A DNA stretch of 64,000 bases, from contig CAXXPQ010000004.1 of the NCBI GenBank assembly GCA_963668655.2, forward strand, positions 558,001-622,000, given 5' to 3'. The position numbers were made by a program, and so were the translations under genes. Below, piece by piece: positions 16,601 through 24,887 of this stretch. Origin of the DNA: G963668655 sp963668655. Its GTDB lineage: Bacteria > Myxococcota_A > SURF-8. The notes beneath the pieces were generated by a model. It was not told the origin of the DNA. It saw only the letters and a program-made list of their open reading frames with translations, and made no database searches. Position 1 is the stretch's first letter. The number at the start of each line of letters is the position of its first letter.

Positions 16601-17287
16601 GAAAAGAAACCGCTGAACCTGGACGATATCGATTCCCTGATCGCGCAGATGAGCGGCGGGAACAATGATGGCGGTGACGATAAGCCGGAAACCCCGCAGC
16701 CGGAGATGGAGCCCAAGGAAAAAAGCACCATGAGCATGAACGATATCGACGCCATGATCGCCCAGATGAGTTCCGGCGGAGGAGAAGAGGCGACGAGCAC
16801 CCGGAATTCCGGCGAAGCGGAACCGGAATCCGATTCCAAATCTCCCATGAGCATGAACGATATCGACGCCATGATCGCCCAGATGAGTTCCGGCGGGGGA
16901 GAAGAGGCGGCGGACACCCGGAGTTCCGGCGAAGCGGAACCGGATTCCGATTCCGAATCTCCCATGAGCATGAACGATATCGACGCCATGATCGCCCGGA
17001 TGAGCTCCGGCGGTGGAGGGGAATCACCGGAGGCTTCTCCGGCTTCGGACGCAAAACAGGAAACGGGAGGCGTCAACCTGAGTGAGGTCGATGAAATGAT
17101 TGCCCGCCTGGACGATCCGGCGCCCTCCGATCCGGTGCCGGAGGAAGCCGATTCCGATTCCGAAGACAAGTCGTTGTCGGATACGACGAATTTCGACGAG
17201 GCGATTCGCCGCATGGAAGAAATCGCTGCACGGGTTCCGAATTGGAAAAGCAAGGGAAAGGCCGTGGGAGCCGCCGCCAAACGCTGA
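13622..17287 (+). CDS. Membrane VWA protein with long cytoplasmic tail of repeated FliM-like motifs
   Basis: I take ATG 13622 (MSERNRIRQA); a TTG at 13589 lies inside cheY. The 1221-residue product has a signal peptide (about 10-31) and a von Willebrand A domain starting REIVFALDDSGSM with a MIDAS-type DxSxS (residues 43-47). Beta-rich Ig-like segments follow to about 560, then a transmembrane helix (about 569-592) followed by KLKRMSK. The positive flank puts the remaining 630 residues in the cytoplasm. That tail is Glu/Pro/Lys-rich and carries thirteen short motifs of the form (M/L)xxIDxxIxxM, such as LDMSEIDAAIARM. The motif resembles the FliM N-terminal peptide (LSQAEIDALL) that binds CheY-P. 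With cheX and cheY upstream and mglBA converging from downstream, I infer a scaffold that links a periplasmic sensor to CheY or polarity proteins. Confidence 0.8.
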   Translation: MSERNRIRQAVRFWALVCLLILSLAETALAAGDKHREIVFALDDSGSMRTTDRRALSKKAAEIFVRLMDREDRLGVIAFSDGARTIQSMTRMQGDRRKRAIMKSISRLKRKGKLTDIETALQRALKQYTNLPDTDRALLLLTDGRIDLDNRRSDSTEAEAASRKRILETLIPSFRKHGIPIYAMAFGGNTDEELLRKMASDSRGLYFEIGTAKEIAGIYFKIFNQIKAPQLAPVSGGKFSLDQAVREATLLIQSSTRKNQLELFSPKGKKYTRSKSSRKIRWGGNEAFTMITISNPKPGRWTIGGIPDSETKVILLTDIQMECPVMVNRFRQNEPIYVLARIEAGAANPDLEIPVYFKAELVSEAGNIVDTANLLDDGDPGGQCGEDRVDRWRGGYSAGIFGGNDRLFDPGIYTVRVKAESETFQRQRQYAITIRRGGWAELPAEEVTIDKGKPLYLVWRVTLPQVASGFSGAGAIVDPERPFQLDVLGPDGSNKKLTITRQEEGSYQAVFPGEALEGDYRLELRQNMAEESPVCVQTAATLTQKVSYRLPPEAMVPAEIKKRGFGLLEGILLGVMILFLGTSIFMLLKLKRMSKAVTVHRTQQAQVLQAQVEQVAQSQQAEKRAEEESGAPADGIDADMADIDAAVDGMEMFAGTDEEDAAEEKTEPEKASGEEEEKPEPEAKEKEPAEKSEEKPAEAEKEVEETEPEPEPEPEPSMDVETPPDESETEVASEPEEEEAKETEPESGPDRNLGLDARLGDIDAIIDRMEAINAGAQTFKEALSEDEAKKKEASSESEEEIVEEIPSETMQSGPLDMSQIDSLIDNLKEDDRKEPEEQQRPKEGFNLDHLDDVIAQMQSFSATPTKSEKASEGQDSPNAEEPVKTETPFSMDAVDSMLDKLADTKDSSETKSEPKPEPKEKKPLDMSEIDAAIARMGEIAGKPEPKKEPPKPEPKEKKPLDMSEIDAAIARMGEIAGKPERKKEPPEPKPESEEKKPLNLDDIDSLIAQMSGGNNDGGDDKPETPQPEMEPKEKSTMSMNDIDAMIAQMSSGGGEEATSTRNSGEAEPESDSKSPMSMNDIDAMIAQMSSGGGEEAADTRSSGEAEPDSDSESPMSMNDIDAMIARMSSGGGGESPEASPASDAKQETGGVNLSEVDEMIARLDDPAPSDPVPEEADSDSEDKSLSDTTNFDEAIRRMEEIAARVPNWKSKGKAVGAAAKR
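15548..17220 (+). repeat. Thirteen in-frame copies of an IDxxIxxM motif, partly 108- and 117-bp DNA repeats
   Basis: Motif copies begin near residues 644, 761, 818, 848, 892, 926, 962, 1000, 1037, 1076, 1115, 1154 and 1190 of the VWA protein. The copies at 16397 and 16505 are near-identical over a 108-base unit, and those at 16730, 16847 and 16964 repeat with a period of exactly 117 bases, which indicates recent tandem expansion. The early copies (ADIDAAVDGM, GDIDAIIDRM) are diverged and widely spaced. Confidence 0.9.
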
Positions 17288-17369
17288 AAATCATCCGCAA
17301 AGTCCGGCGGAACACTTTTCGGGATGGTTTCTTTTAAGCGATGAGAAACGGGAAGGAGGGATGGACGGC

Positions 17370-17960
17370 TCAACTGCCCTTCGATTTGAGGTCTTTCAAT
17401 ACCAGTTTGGCTGCGGATTTCAGCGTTTCGAAAACTCCGATTCCGGTGGTGGCCACCGCGCCGAACTCGGGAACTTTCATGGTGTTCAGCATGGCGGAAA
17501 GTTCTTTCTGATCCACGGCGCTGGGGAGATCCTGCTTGTTGTACTGCATCACCCAGGGAATCGTGTGGATGTCCAGGTTGTATTCCACCAGGTTCTGCTT
17601 CATATTGTCCAGGCTCTCCAGGTTGGCGTCCATGCGCTCGATCTGGCTGTCGGCCACGAACACCAGCCCGTCCACGCCCTTCAGAATCAATTTCCGACTG
17701 GCGTCGTAAAAGACCTGTCCCGGAACGGTGTACAGGTGGAACCGCGTTTTGAAACCGCGAATTTCGCCCAGTTGCAACGGCAGAAAGTCGAAGAACAGCG
17801 TCCGCTCCGTTTCGGTGGCGAGCGAGATCATCTTTCCGCGCGTGTTGGGATCCGTCTTCTGGTAGACGAACTGAATGTTTGTCGTTTTCCCGCCGAGCCC
17901 CGGTCCGTAATAGACCAGCTTGACGTTGATTTCGCGTGCTGAGTAATTGATAAAGGCCAT
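17370..17960 (-). CDS. mglA: MglA, small Ras-like GTPase of cell polarity
   Basis: The 196-residue protein starts at ATG 17960 (MAFINYSAREINVKLVYYG). The P-loop is GPGLGGKTTN, the switch region contains YTVPGQVFYDASRK, and the guanine-specificity motif is NKQD. Its length and sequence closely follow the MglA known from Myxococcus (195 aa). MglA-GTP marks the leading pole and drives gliding or type IV pilus polarity. The gene lies 11 bases downstream of mglB, the conserved order, and converges on the VWA scaffold gene with an 82-base gap. Alternative: an MglA-like GTPase in a non-motile cell that organises polarity in general. Confidence 0.92.
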   Translation of the reverse strand: MAFINYSAREINVKLVYYGPGLGGKTTNIQFVYQKTDPNTRGKMISLATETERTLFFDFLPLQLGEIRGFKTRFHLYTVPGQVFYDASRKLILKGVDGLVFVADSQIERMDANLESLDNMKQNLVEYNLDIHTIPWVMQYNKQDLPSAVDQKELSAMLNTMKVPEFGAVATTGIGVFETLKSAAKLVLKDLKSKGS

Positions 17961-17971
17961 CCGGTCCCCGG

Positions 17972-18451
17972 TTAATCGAAAAGGGTATCGATATCTTCGT
18001 CCGTGATTTCCGTAAAGAGCGGGTTGGCGGCTCCGCCCTTGCGATGTTTTTTCATTTCCTCGAAGACCGTCTCCAGATCCTGGCTGGCCTTCTTCACCCG
18101 CAGTCGCACCAGGCCGAGCGAGCTTTTGGTATCGAACACCACGACCAGGATATAGCGGTCCGAGAGAATGCTCAGATGCAGATTGTCTTTCTCGCCTTCG
18201 TGGAAGAGAATGGAAAATTCCTGCTCGCCCAGAAGCTTGGCCAGGCCGCCCGTTGCGGCGATGTTTCCCGCGGCCAGCGTCGCCAGACTGGTGGTGTCCA
18301 GTTCGTCCGTTTTTCCGCTGCTGGCGATGAGCTGGCCGTTTTTGTCCACGATGAAAACCAGCTTGGCGTTGGCTTCCCCGGAAAGCCTGTCGCACACGGC
18401 GAGTACCCGCCGGTAATCCTCTTCATGCATAATCGTTTGGGTATCCAGCAT
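17972..18451 (-). CDS. mglB: MglB, Roadblock/LC7 GAP of MglA
   Basis: ATG 18451 (MLDTQTIMHEEDYRR) gives 159 residues, the same length as Myxococcus MglB. Longer starts add an unconserved stretch. The core IVDKNGQLIASSG, DTTSLATLAAGN and GGLAKLLGEQEF are diagnostic for the Roadblock family. The protein dimerises and stimulates GTP hydrolysis by MglA at the lagging pole. It ends ITDEDIDTLFD; in Myxococcus this C-terminal helix contacts MglA. Notably this tail resembles the IDxxI motif repeated in the neighbouring VWA protein. Confidence 0.92.
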   Translation of the reverse strand: MLDTQTIMHEEDYRRVLAVCDRLSGEANAKLVFIVDKNGQLIASSGKTDELDTTSLATLAAGNIAATGGLAKLLGEQEFSILFHEGEKDNLHLSILSDRYILVVVFDTKSSLGLVRLRVKKASQDLETVFEEMKKHRKGGAANPLFTEITDEDIDTLFD

Positions 18452-18633
18452 AACGCTTACGGCCCCCTTGAAAGAAACGGTATCCGGCGGTCCCCGATCC
18501 CGCCCCACGTTCCAGTGGCCGGGATTCTAACAGACATCGGATCCTTTGGCAAGAAGTTGGCGCGGACAAAGTATTTCTTGTCGATTATCCTCCGAACATA
18601 TTGAAATCACAAGGTAACTTACTGAAATGTCCG

Positions 18634-19029
18634 TTAAAAGTATTTGGCCCACACCATTTGCTCGTATTGATTCGCATGAGGTCCGTAGGCGGAAACTCCC
18701 TCTGCGTTGACCACGAACGTGCAATGTTCCCCGGCGATTTTGGAAAAGAAGACGGCATGTTCTTTTCCTTCCTCGTCGAACAGCCGGATCGTGGCAATGT
18801 TTCCGTCCGCGGCGGAGGTCAGATTTTCCCGACAGATCGGGCAGGAGAACTCCCACTTCTGCCCCTTTTCCAGCACGATTCCTTCCGGCAGAACCAGTTC
18901 GTAGTCTCCGGGGGCGGCATTGAAAAGAAACAATCCCCTGCCCGCATCGCCTGTCGCGGAGAGGATGATCGCGGATTCGCCGGGGTTCAGGTGCGCGCGG
19001 CAATGCGGGCATCGATACGTCCATTTCAT
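18634..19029 (-). CDS. Zinc-ribbon protein of unknown function
   Basis: ATG 19029 follows the ribosome site GGAGGG and gives 131 residues. Two Cys pairs are visible, CPHC near the N-terminus (MKWTYRCPHCRAHLNPGE) and CPIC in the middle (WEFSCPICRENL), which together could bind one zinc ion. The remainder is beta-rich and unrecognised. No membrane segment is predicted by eye. It may recognise nucleic acid or protein, but nothing in the context points to a role. It stands alone between mglB and the ModA-like gene. Confidence 0.6.
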   Translation of the reverse strand: MKWTYRCPHCRAHLNPGESAIILSATGDAGRGLFLFNAAPGDYELVLPEGIVLEKGQKWEFSCPICRENLTSAADGNIATIRLFDEEGKEHAVFFSKIAGEHCTFVVNAEGVSAYGPHANQYEQMVWAKYF

Positions 19030-19214
19030 CGGACCCTCCAATTTCCTTGTTTTTTCATACGAAAAGAGTATAGCCCCGGATTTCGATGAAGCAAGTCGTA
19101 TTTTGTTTCTTTCTCCATTCTGTTTCCGTCGTATCCCACGCAGGACAGCCATCGCCCCTGTTTCCATATCCGGAAAATCGGCAGGGCATGAAGAAAATGG
19201 AGCGAAAATGCGGG

Positions 19215-20234
19215 TCAGGGCGCGGGCGCGGGCGTTTTCTCCGCGTTCTTTTGCGTTTTCCGAGTCTCTTCCGGGCCTTTTCCTGGCAAGGCGGGGGGCT
19301 TTTTCGCTGCTTTTTCCTCTCCGGCAGCCACGTTCTCCATCGGCTGGCCGGTCTCGGCGGTTTTCCTACCTGCCTTTCTCCGACGATTCAGGATCCGTTT
19401 GGCCTCCAGGGGATCCGGATGAAGAAATCCGGCGGCGGAAAGTTGAGTATACACGGCGGGGTTCTCCAGAATTTCCATGATTTTCCGGGCCTTTGCGGGC
19501 CGCTGACCGTTTTTCGGAATCACGGCCAGGTAGGGAATATGGTTTCGGGTCCGTCGGGGCAGTTGGAAAAGGGATTCCACATCGACGGCGCGGATGGTGT
19601 CGGTGTGATATACGAAGGCCGCCCCGACCTTTCCCGCCCGAAGGTTTTCCAGGGCGTCCATGGAATCGCCGACACGGCGCAGTTTGCGGGCAAGCCGTTT
19701 GTCGTATTTCCAGTCTCGAAGGATTTCTTCCGACTTTCGTCCCAAGGCGTCGGAGGAAACGGGAATTGCCGGGCCTTTCAGAATGGGTTGAAGCAGGTGC
19801 TTGGGCTTCTTCAGACGGATTTTCCGGTCTTTCATGGCCACTAGTTCCACCGCATTGGCGGCAAAGGCTTTCGAACTCGCCAACTCGCCGCATTTGCGAT
19901 TCACCGCCTGCACGGTGCCTTTTCCCGCCACGATCAGCAGATCCGCCCGTCCCGCCGCCGCCGCCGCCAGCAGTTCCTCCGGTCGGGCGGAAACCCAAAC
20001 GGCCTCCGGTGCGTTCCACTCCTCCGCCCGGCTGCGGAACAGACTTTGCAGGTGGGGATGGATGGAGGCGTCCGTCAGAATGCGAAGTTCTCCGGGTTTG
20101 TCCGGAACGGGTTCCGATTTCCCGCATCCGGCGATCGGGATCAAAAGAAAGAGAAGGAGCCACGCGATTTTCGGACCGAACTTCCAGGACCATCCATCCA
20201 CGTTTTCTTTCTTTTGAATCGCCGTGCGCCCCAT
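19215..20234 (-). CDS. ModA-like substrate-binding lipoprotein
   Basis: ATG 20234 (MGRTAIQKKE) gives 339 residues; an earlier start at 20297 is possible. A hydrophobic helix ends in the lipobox PIAGC. The mature part has ELRILTDASIHPHLQSLF, RADLLIVAG, a GKVGAAFVYHTD segment and AVIPKNGQRPAKARKIMEIL, the layout of molybdate/tungstate-type periplasmic binding proteins (ModA/WtpA). About 80 extra C-terminal residues are rich in Lys, Pro, Ala and Glu and are unusual for the family. No modB or modC permease genes adjoin, so the protein may serve a distant transporter or act as a sensor. Confidence 0.65.
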   Translation of the reverse strand: MGRTAIQKKENVDGWSWKFGPKIAWLLLFLLIPIAGCGKSEPVPDKPGELRILTDASIHPHLQSLFRSRAEEWNAPEAVWVSARPEELLAAAAAGRADLLIVAGKGTVQAVNRKCGELASSKAFAANAVELVAMKDRKIRLKKPKHLLQPILKGPAIPVSSDALGRKSEEILRDWKYDKRLARKLRRVGDSMDALENLRAGKVGAAFVYHTDTIRAVDVESLFQLPRRTRNHIPYLAVIPKNGQRPAKARKIMEILENPAVYTQLSAAGFLHPDPLEAKRILNRRRKAGRKTAETGQPMENVAAGEEKAAKKPPALPGKGPEETRKTQKNAEKTPAPAP

Positions 20235-20460
20235 CCTCTTTGCTCCCGTCTCCGGTGGAGACTTTCCAGGTTCGTCGTGCCATGCCTCGGGAATCAAGCC
20301 TACATCAAGGCCCTGCGGAAATCAACCGAATGCATGGGAGATGAGAATTTGGTGAAATATCGGAGAGGCAGCCGTTTCCATTTGAATAATCGCCCATCTT
20401 ATGATAGCTGTCTTTTCATTCGGGAGCCGATTTTCCACCCTGCCGCCGGGAGTTTACGCA

Positions 20461-21883
20461 TGAAACCAGCCGTATGGACCGCGCTTCTTGGATTGATCCT
20501 CGTGCTTTCGTTCGGGTGCATGTCCGACGATTCCTCCACACACGACAGCACCGACGGCGACCGTGCCGTTTCCGACGGCGACGAAGACGGAGCCGAAGAC
20601 GATCTGTCATCGGACGGCGACCTCGACGCGGAACCCGACGGCGCGGAAGGAGCGGAAGCGGAGGACGGCGACGCGGGAGCCTTCGAGGAAGAGGCCATCG
20701 AATACGATGTTCCAGACACCCTGGATCCGAGCGTCTGCGCCCTGGCGGAACCTGTGGACTCAGGTGCTTTCGATCCCGCTTACATCCGCGTGACCAGCGG
20801 AAACCGGACCCAGGACAAGAACTTCTATCTGCTGACTCTTTTTGATGGGGATGCGGCCCTGCGGCAGGCCATCCGCGACGACGACGCCTTGATCGCCATC
20901 GGTACGGAGCGGGACGACGCCTTTCGAAATGCCGAATGCGGGGAGGATCGCGGCTGCTGGGGCGCGGCGCTGAAGTGGGAAGAGGACGACATCCGGGCCG
21001 CCGGACAGGCGTTGGCGGCGCTCTTCACGAATACCGGCGCGATGCTCGCGGCCGACCACCTGCGTCCCTCGGGACTGTTTTTCATCCACAGGGAAAAAAC
21101 GGACGCCGAACTCATCGCCGCGCATGGGCGGACACGGCCAACGGCATGAACGAAGCTTTCGACGACTTCTCCGGCGATCCCGCCCCGGCGCGCATGGCGG
21201 AAGTGATCGAGGGCATAAAAAGCGATGAGACGGATTTTCTTTTCCATCAGCCGCTTCTACGGACGGTGATGGCGCTGATGGCCGAAAGCGGCCGTGACGA
21301 GGCCGGACGCTACGAACCGCTCGTCGATGGCGAGAACAAGGCCGCCTTCGAGACCCTGGCGACGATCGACTGGGACGCCTATCCGTTCTCGATCATGCTG
21401 GTGCCGGGCATGGGACCGGACAGCCTGGAAGAAGCTTTGGATCCCGCGGGCGCGACCCGTTGCGATCTCGTGGCCGAACGCTATCGGGCGGGCTTGGCTC
21501 CACTGATCCTCACATCCGGCGGCCACGTCCACCCGGACCGCACGCCGTATTGCGAAGCCATCGAGATGAAAAAATACCTGATGCAAGAGCACGGTATTCC
21601 CGAGTCGGCCATCCTGGTGGATCCCCACGCGCGGCACACCACCACCAATCTGCGCAACGGCGCACGCACCATCCTGCGTCTGGGCCTGCCTGCGAACAAA
21701 CCCGCCATGAGCGTGACCGACATTTTCCAGAGCGCCTACATTCTGAGCCTGGACAGCCGCTGCCTGCGGGAACTGGGCTACGTCCCGCATCGCAGCATGG
21801 AACGCATGAGCGAAACGGACAATTGCTGGCTGCCCGATCCGACGAGCCTCTGGGCCGACCCCCGCGATCCCCTGGATCCGTAG
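20461..21883 (+). pseudogene. DUF218 (YdcF/SanA-like) lipoprotein, broken by one frameshift
   Basis: ATG 20461 opens a signal peptide with lipobox SFGC, followed by an acidic DGD/SDGD linker and a globular domain. Near 21123 the frame runs to a premature stop, while the same protein continues one frame over from AWADTANGMNEAF to the TAG at 21881. The second part holds FSIMLVPGMGPDS, LILTSGGHVHPD and ILVDPHARHTTTNLRNG, features of DUF218/YdcF proteins that act on envelope polysaccharide or vancomycin-sensitive steps. One lost base in the GCCGCG run would explain it. Both halves look well conserved, so a recent mutation or a sequence error is as likely as true decay. Confidence 0.7.
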
Positions 21884-21921
21884 GAGACGATATCCGTTTT
21901 GGGCTGAGAAACGATCGTCCC

Positions 21922-22077
21922 TTACAATGGGGGATCCTCGTCCTTTTTGGCCGGAGATTTACGGGAGAAGAGACGTTCCAGGCCGTCGCCGAGGCCGTCA
22001 CCGATCCTGCGTGCCTGGGGAATGGCCAGAATCACCAGGAAAACGACGCCGACAAGGATCCATTCCTGGGCGCTCAT
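21922..22077 (-). CDS. TatA/E-like small membrane protein
   Basis: A 51-residue product from ATG 22077 (MSAQEWILVGVVFLVILAIPQARRIGD). It has one N-terminal transmembrane helix, a hinge, then an amphipathic GDGLGDGLERLF helix and a charged tail, the general architecture of TatA-type twin-arginine translocase subunits, although the usual FG motif is replaced. It overlaps the preceding gene by four bases (ATGA). A Tat role is an inference; it could be an unrelated membrane micro-protein. Confidence 0.5.
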   Translation of the reverse strand: MSAQEWILVGVVFLVILAIPQARRIGDGLGDGLERLFSRKSPAKKDEDPPL

Positions 22078-22631
22078 GACCGGCTCCTCGCCGCCTTGGG
22101 TTTCGGGGGAACGATCTTTTCGACTTCCGCTCGGATCAGGTCGAATTTGGCGGACATTTCCTTGAAATTCTGGTTCCGCGGAACGAAAAGCAGCAGGCTC
22201 CCGCTGTAGCGCAGGCGGTGTTCCTTCAGGAGAATCGCCATGCGTTCCAGAAGAAAATCCTCGTACAGGTGCGCGCCGGGAATGGCCATAGCGCAGGAGG
22301 CGGCTTTCATGCGGGAGACGGCAAGAAAGAGTTTCTGCACGGATTCGGTGAAACGGCGATTGGTGAAATCCTTTCCCGCCCCCAGGCCGAACATCAACAC
22401 CCGGCCGGTGGGAAGTCGGTTGTTCGCAGTGGTGAGCGTCTGATCGCCGCTTTCCCCGTCGAGATCGCCCGCTCGCAACATGTCGGAAAGACGGCCGTTG
22501 AAGCGCCAGTCCGTCAGGCCGTTCAGTCCTTTCAGCGGCCGTTCGTCGGAAAAATAGGAAAGCACCAGAAGATCCCGCTCCATCCGATCCATTTCGTCCA
22601 GACTTTCCGGGCAAAGCACGACGTGCGGCAT
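22074..22631 (-). CDS. Orphan leucyl-aminopeptidase N-terminal (macro-like) domain protein
   Basis: The 185-residue product contains DWRFNGRLSDMLRAGDL, LPTGRVLMFGLG and RFTESVQKLFLAVSRMK. These correspond to the N-terminal domain of M17 leucyl aminopeptidases (GxxSxxL...GKVLLVGLG). The C-terminal catalytic domain with its metal ligands is absent. The stop overlaps the TatA-like start, and the start is four bases from the nusB stop, so the three form one operon. Stand-alone M17-N proteins probably bind a ligand or RNA rather than hydrolyse peptides. Confidence 0.65.
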   Translation of the reverse strand: MPHVVLCPESLDEMDRMERDLLVLSYFSDERPLKGLNGLTDWRFNGRLSDMLRAGDLDGESGDQTLTTANNRLPTGRVLMFGLGAGKDFTNRRFTESVQKLFLAVSRMKAASCAMAIPGAHLYEDFLLERMAILLKEHRLRYSGSLLLFVPRNQNFKEMSAKFDLIRAEVEKIVPPKPKAARSRS

Positions 22632-22634
22632 GGT

Positions 22635-23066
22635 TCAGTCTTTTTCCACTCCTTGGCTGATCTTGTCCAGAACGCCGTTGATGAACGCGCCGGAATCCTC
22701 GGATCCAAACTTCTTGCCCAGTTCGATGGCTTCGTTGATGGAGACACGCTTTGGGATGTCGGGAAGGTGCAGCAGTTCGTAGACGGCCAGGCGCAGGATG
22801 TTGCGATCCACCAGGGCCATACGGTTCAGTTTCCAGTTCTTGCTGCTGGACTGGAGCGCTTCATCGATGGCGTCCCGGGCGTCGTCCACGCCCCGGACCA
22901 GGTTCAGGGAGAAGTCCTTGATCTCCTCCAGGCGCTGCGGATCCTCCGCCGCCGGCGGGAACTGTTCCCAGTAAAGACGGCAGGCCATGTCCACGCCGAC
23001 GTCGTTCAGTTCCAGCCCGTACAGCACCTGCAGGGCGCAAATCCTTGACGTTCTTCGGCTACCCAT
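22635..23066 (-). CDS. nusB: Transcription antitermination factor NusB
   Basis: The 143-residue product has the NusB pattern: SRRTSRICALQVLYGLEL at the N-terminus, a middle VDRNILRLAVYELLH, and IPKRVSINEAIELGKKFGSEDSGAFINGVLDKI at the end. NusB binds boxA RNA together with NusE (S10) in rRNA antitermination. It lies 63 bases downstream of ribH, the common ribH-nusB arrangement, and continues into the M17-N and TatA-like genes. The length matches the family. Confidence 0.95.
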   Translation of the reverse strand: MGSRRTSRICALQVLYGLELNDVGVDMACRLYWEQFPPAAEDPQRLEEIKDFSLNLVRGVDDARDAIDEALQSSSKNWKLNRMALVDRNILRLAVYELLHLPDIPKRVSINEAIELGKKFGSEDSGAFINGVLDKISQGVEKD

Positions 23067-23129
23067 GTTTTTTCCGCATCCGTGTTTTCAAACAGCGTCG
23101 CCGGGCGTTTCCGCCCATCCGACATCGAA

Positions 23130-23594
23130 TCAGATCCGTTTGTACAGATCCGCCATTTCCATGACCGTCATGGCCGCCTCGAAGCCCTTGTTCCCGGCCT
23201 TCGTTCCGGCCCGTTCGATGGCCTGTTCCACCGTGTCCGTGGTCAGCACGCCGAAAGCCACCGGGACGGAGGCGTCCATGGCCGCCTGGGCTACGCCCTT
23301 CGAGACTTCCGCCGCGACGTAATCGAAGTGCGGCGTTCCGCCGCGAATCACCGCGCCCAGGCAGATCATCGCATCATAACGGTTCGTGCCCAGAAGCCGT
23401 TTCAGAGTGGCCGGGATCTCGAATGCTCCCGGCGTGCGGATAATCGTGATGTCGTCCGGATTCGCCCCGTGCCGCGTCAACGCGTCCACCGCGCCTTCTA
23501 GGAGACGTTCCGTGATGAAACTGTTGAAACGGGCGACGAGAATGCCGACTTTCAGGCCGTCCGCCGTGATCTTCCCTTCGATGCTTTTCGCCAT
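23130..23594 (-). CDS. ribH: 6,7-dimethyl-8-ribityllumazine synthase
   Basis: ATG 23594 (MAKSIEGKITADGLK) gives 154 residues, the normal size; a start at 23603 is possible. Recognisable segments are VGILVARFNSFITERLLEGA, TIIRTPGAFEIP, MICLGAVIRGGTPHFDYV (with the catalytic His) and PVAFGVLTTDTVEQA. The enzyme condenses 5-amino-6-ribitylaminouracil with dihydroxybutanone phosphate, the penultimate step of riboflavin synthesis. The other rib genes are not in the window. Confidence 0.95.
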   Translation of the reverse strand: MAKSIEGKITADGLKVGILVARFNSFITERLLEGAVDALTRHGANPDDITIIRTPGAFEIPATLKRLLGTNRYDAMICLGAVIRGGTPHFDYVAAEVSKGVAQAAMDASVPVAFGVLTTDTVEQAIERAGTKAGNKGFEAAMTVMEMADLYKRI

Positions 23595-24887
23595 GGGTTC
23601 CATCCTTTCCCCGGGAATCCTCCAAACGGTTTGACTTTCGTATAGCATCGTTTCTTTATCGGTGCAACAGTTTTCCATCCCGGTGTCGTGTCATGGGGGC
23701 GTGAATTCTTAAAGTGCGTTCATGCGGCCTTTCGAATCGACTCGAAGACAGCCTTGGCAAACTTTGCCGGTCCCACGGATGATCTCAGCGCCCTCAAGGT
23801 CGCCATGCGTTGCGCGTTTCTGGGAGACCACATCATTCCCGACAATTTCATCCGCTTCTGCAAGACCGTCTTGTGTGAACTTTCGATCGCTCCACTCCCG
23901 ATCGGCCAGCCACGCTGCAGGAAATTGCGATAGTTCAGGCGCTCACGATTCGACTCCAGATAATCCAGAAACTTCCTGAAACTCACCGCGCGATGCTTGT
24001 CGCTCTTTTTGCGCGGTCGATACGGAATACGCTCTTTCACAAGATCGAAAACCGCTTCCTTATCCTTCCAGATCAGGCGATGCGTCAGGGCATTCATGAA
24101 GCACAACGCTTCATCGCTGCCTTCCCCATACGCCTGAGAAGCCGCCGCTTCGCCATGCTCCAGTACATGATAAAAATCAAGTAACTCGCGAGCGTTCGGG
24201 CATAAGCGCTCCTTCATCTTCCATATCCACCCCGCGCCATCCGCAATCCAGAAAACTTCGCGCTTTCTCAGTTTGGCGAAGCCCGGTGATTCCCGCAATT
24301 GCTCTTCAAAACGATCCTTGTCCGCCGTCTCGGCCAGAGAAACACTGTCGGTTTTCCCCATGGCCTGCACACTCATCAGCTTGGTTTCATGCCAGCCGAC
24401 CGTGTGCCGGATCATCGAACCGTCGACCTGAATCATGATCGGAGAAGGCTCCCGTTTTGTGCCGACAGGTAATTGCATCACCGGATACGGGCGCTCACGA
24501 TCCGCAAACGGAGCACTTTTGCGCTCGAAAACATGTTTGAGTTTGGTGGCGGATAACCGGATTCCGTGGTGCAATTCCAGTCGTTCGCGGGACGCCTCGA
24601 AAGTGTCGGTCACCACGAAATCCAACACTTTCTCCAAGACGTCCCGCGATAGATTCTCCTCATCGAATCCCATCTCGATATCTCGTGGATAGAATCCGTG
24701 GCCACAACGGCAGACATAGTAATCTCGGTAGACGGGAACCTCTCCGAAGCGGCTTACAATCGTTCGCTTTACACCGTATTTTTTCACCCACGCAGCTTTG
24801 CCGCATTGCGGGCAGGCGACCGCCTCTGCTTTGCCTTTCGGATCCGACCACTTGTGGGAAAGACGCTTGCATGCCCGTCGGTTATTA

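Noticed and set aside
16730..17010. Regular 117-base repeats resembling a CRISPR array
   Set aside because: The repeats are in frame inside a large gene, and the intervals are coding and similar to each other, not unique spacers.
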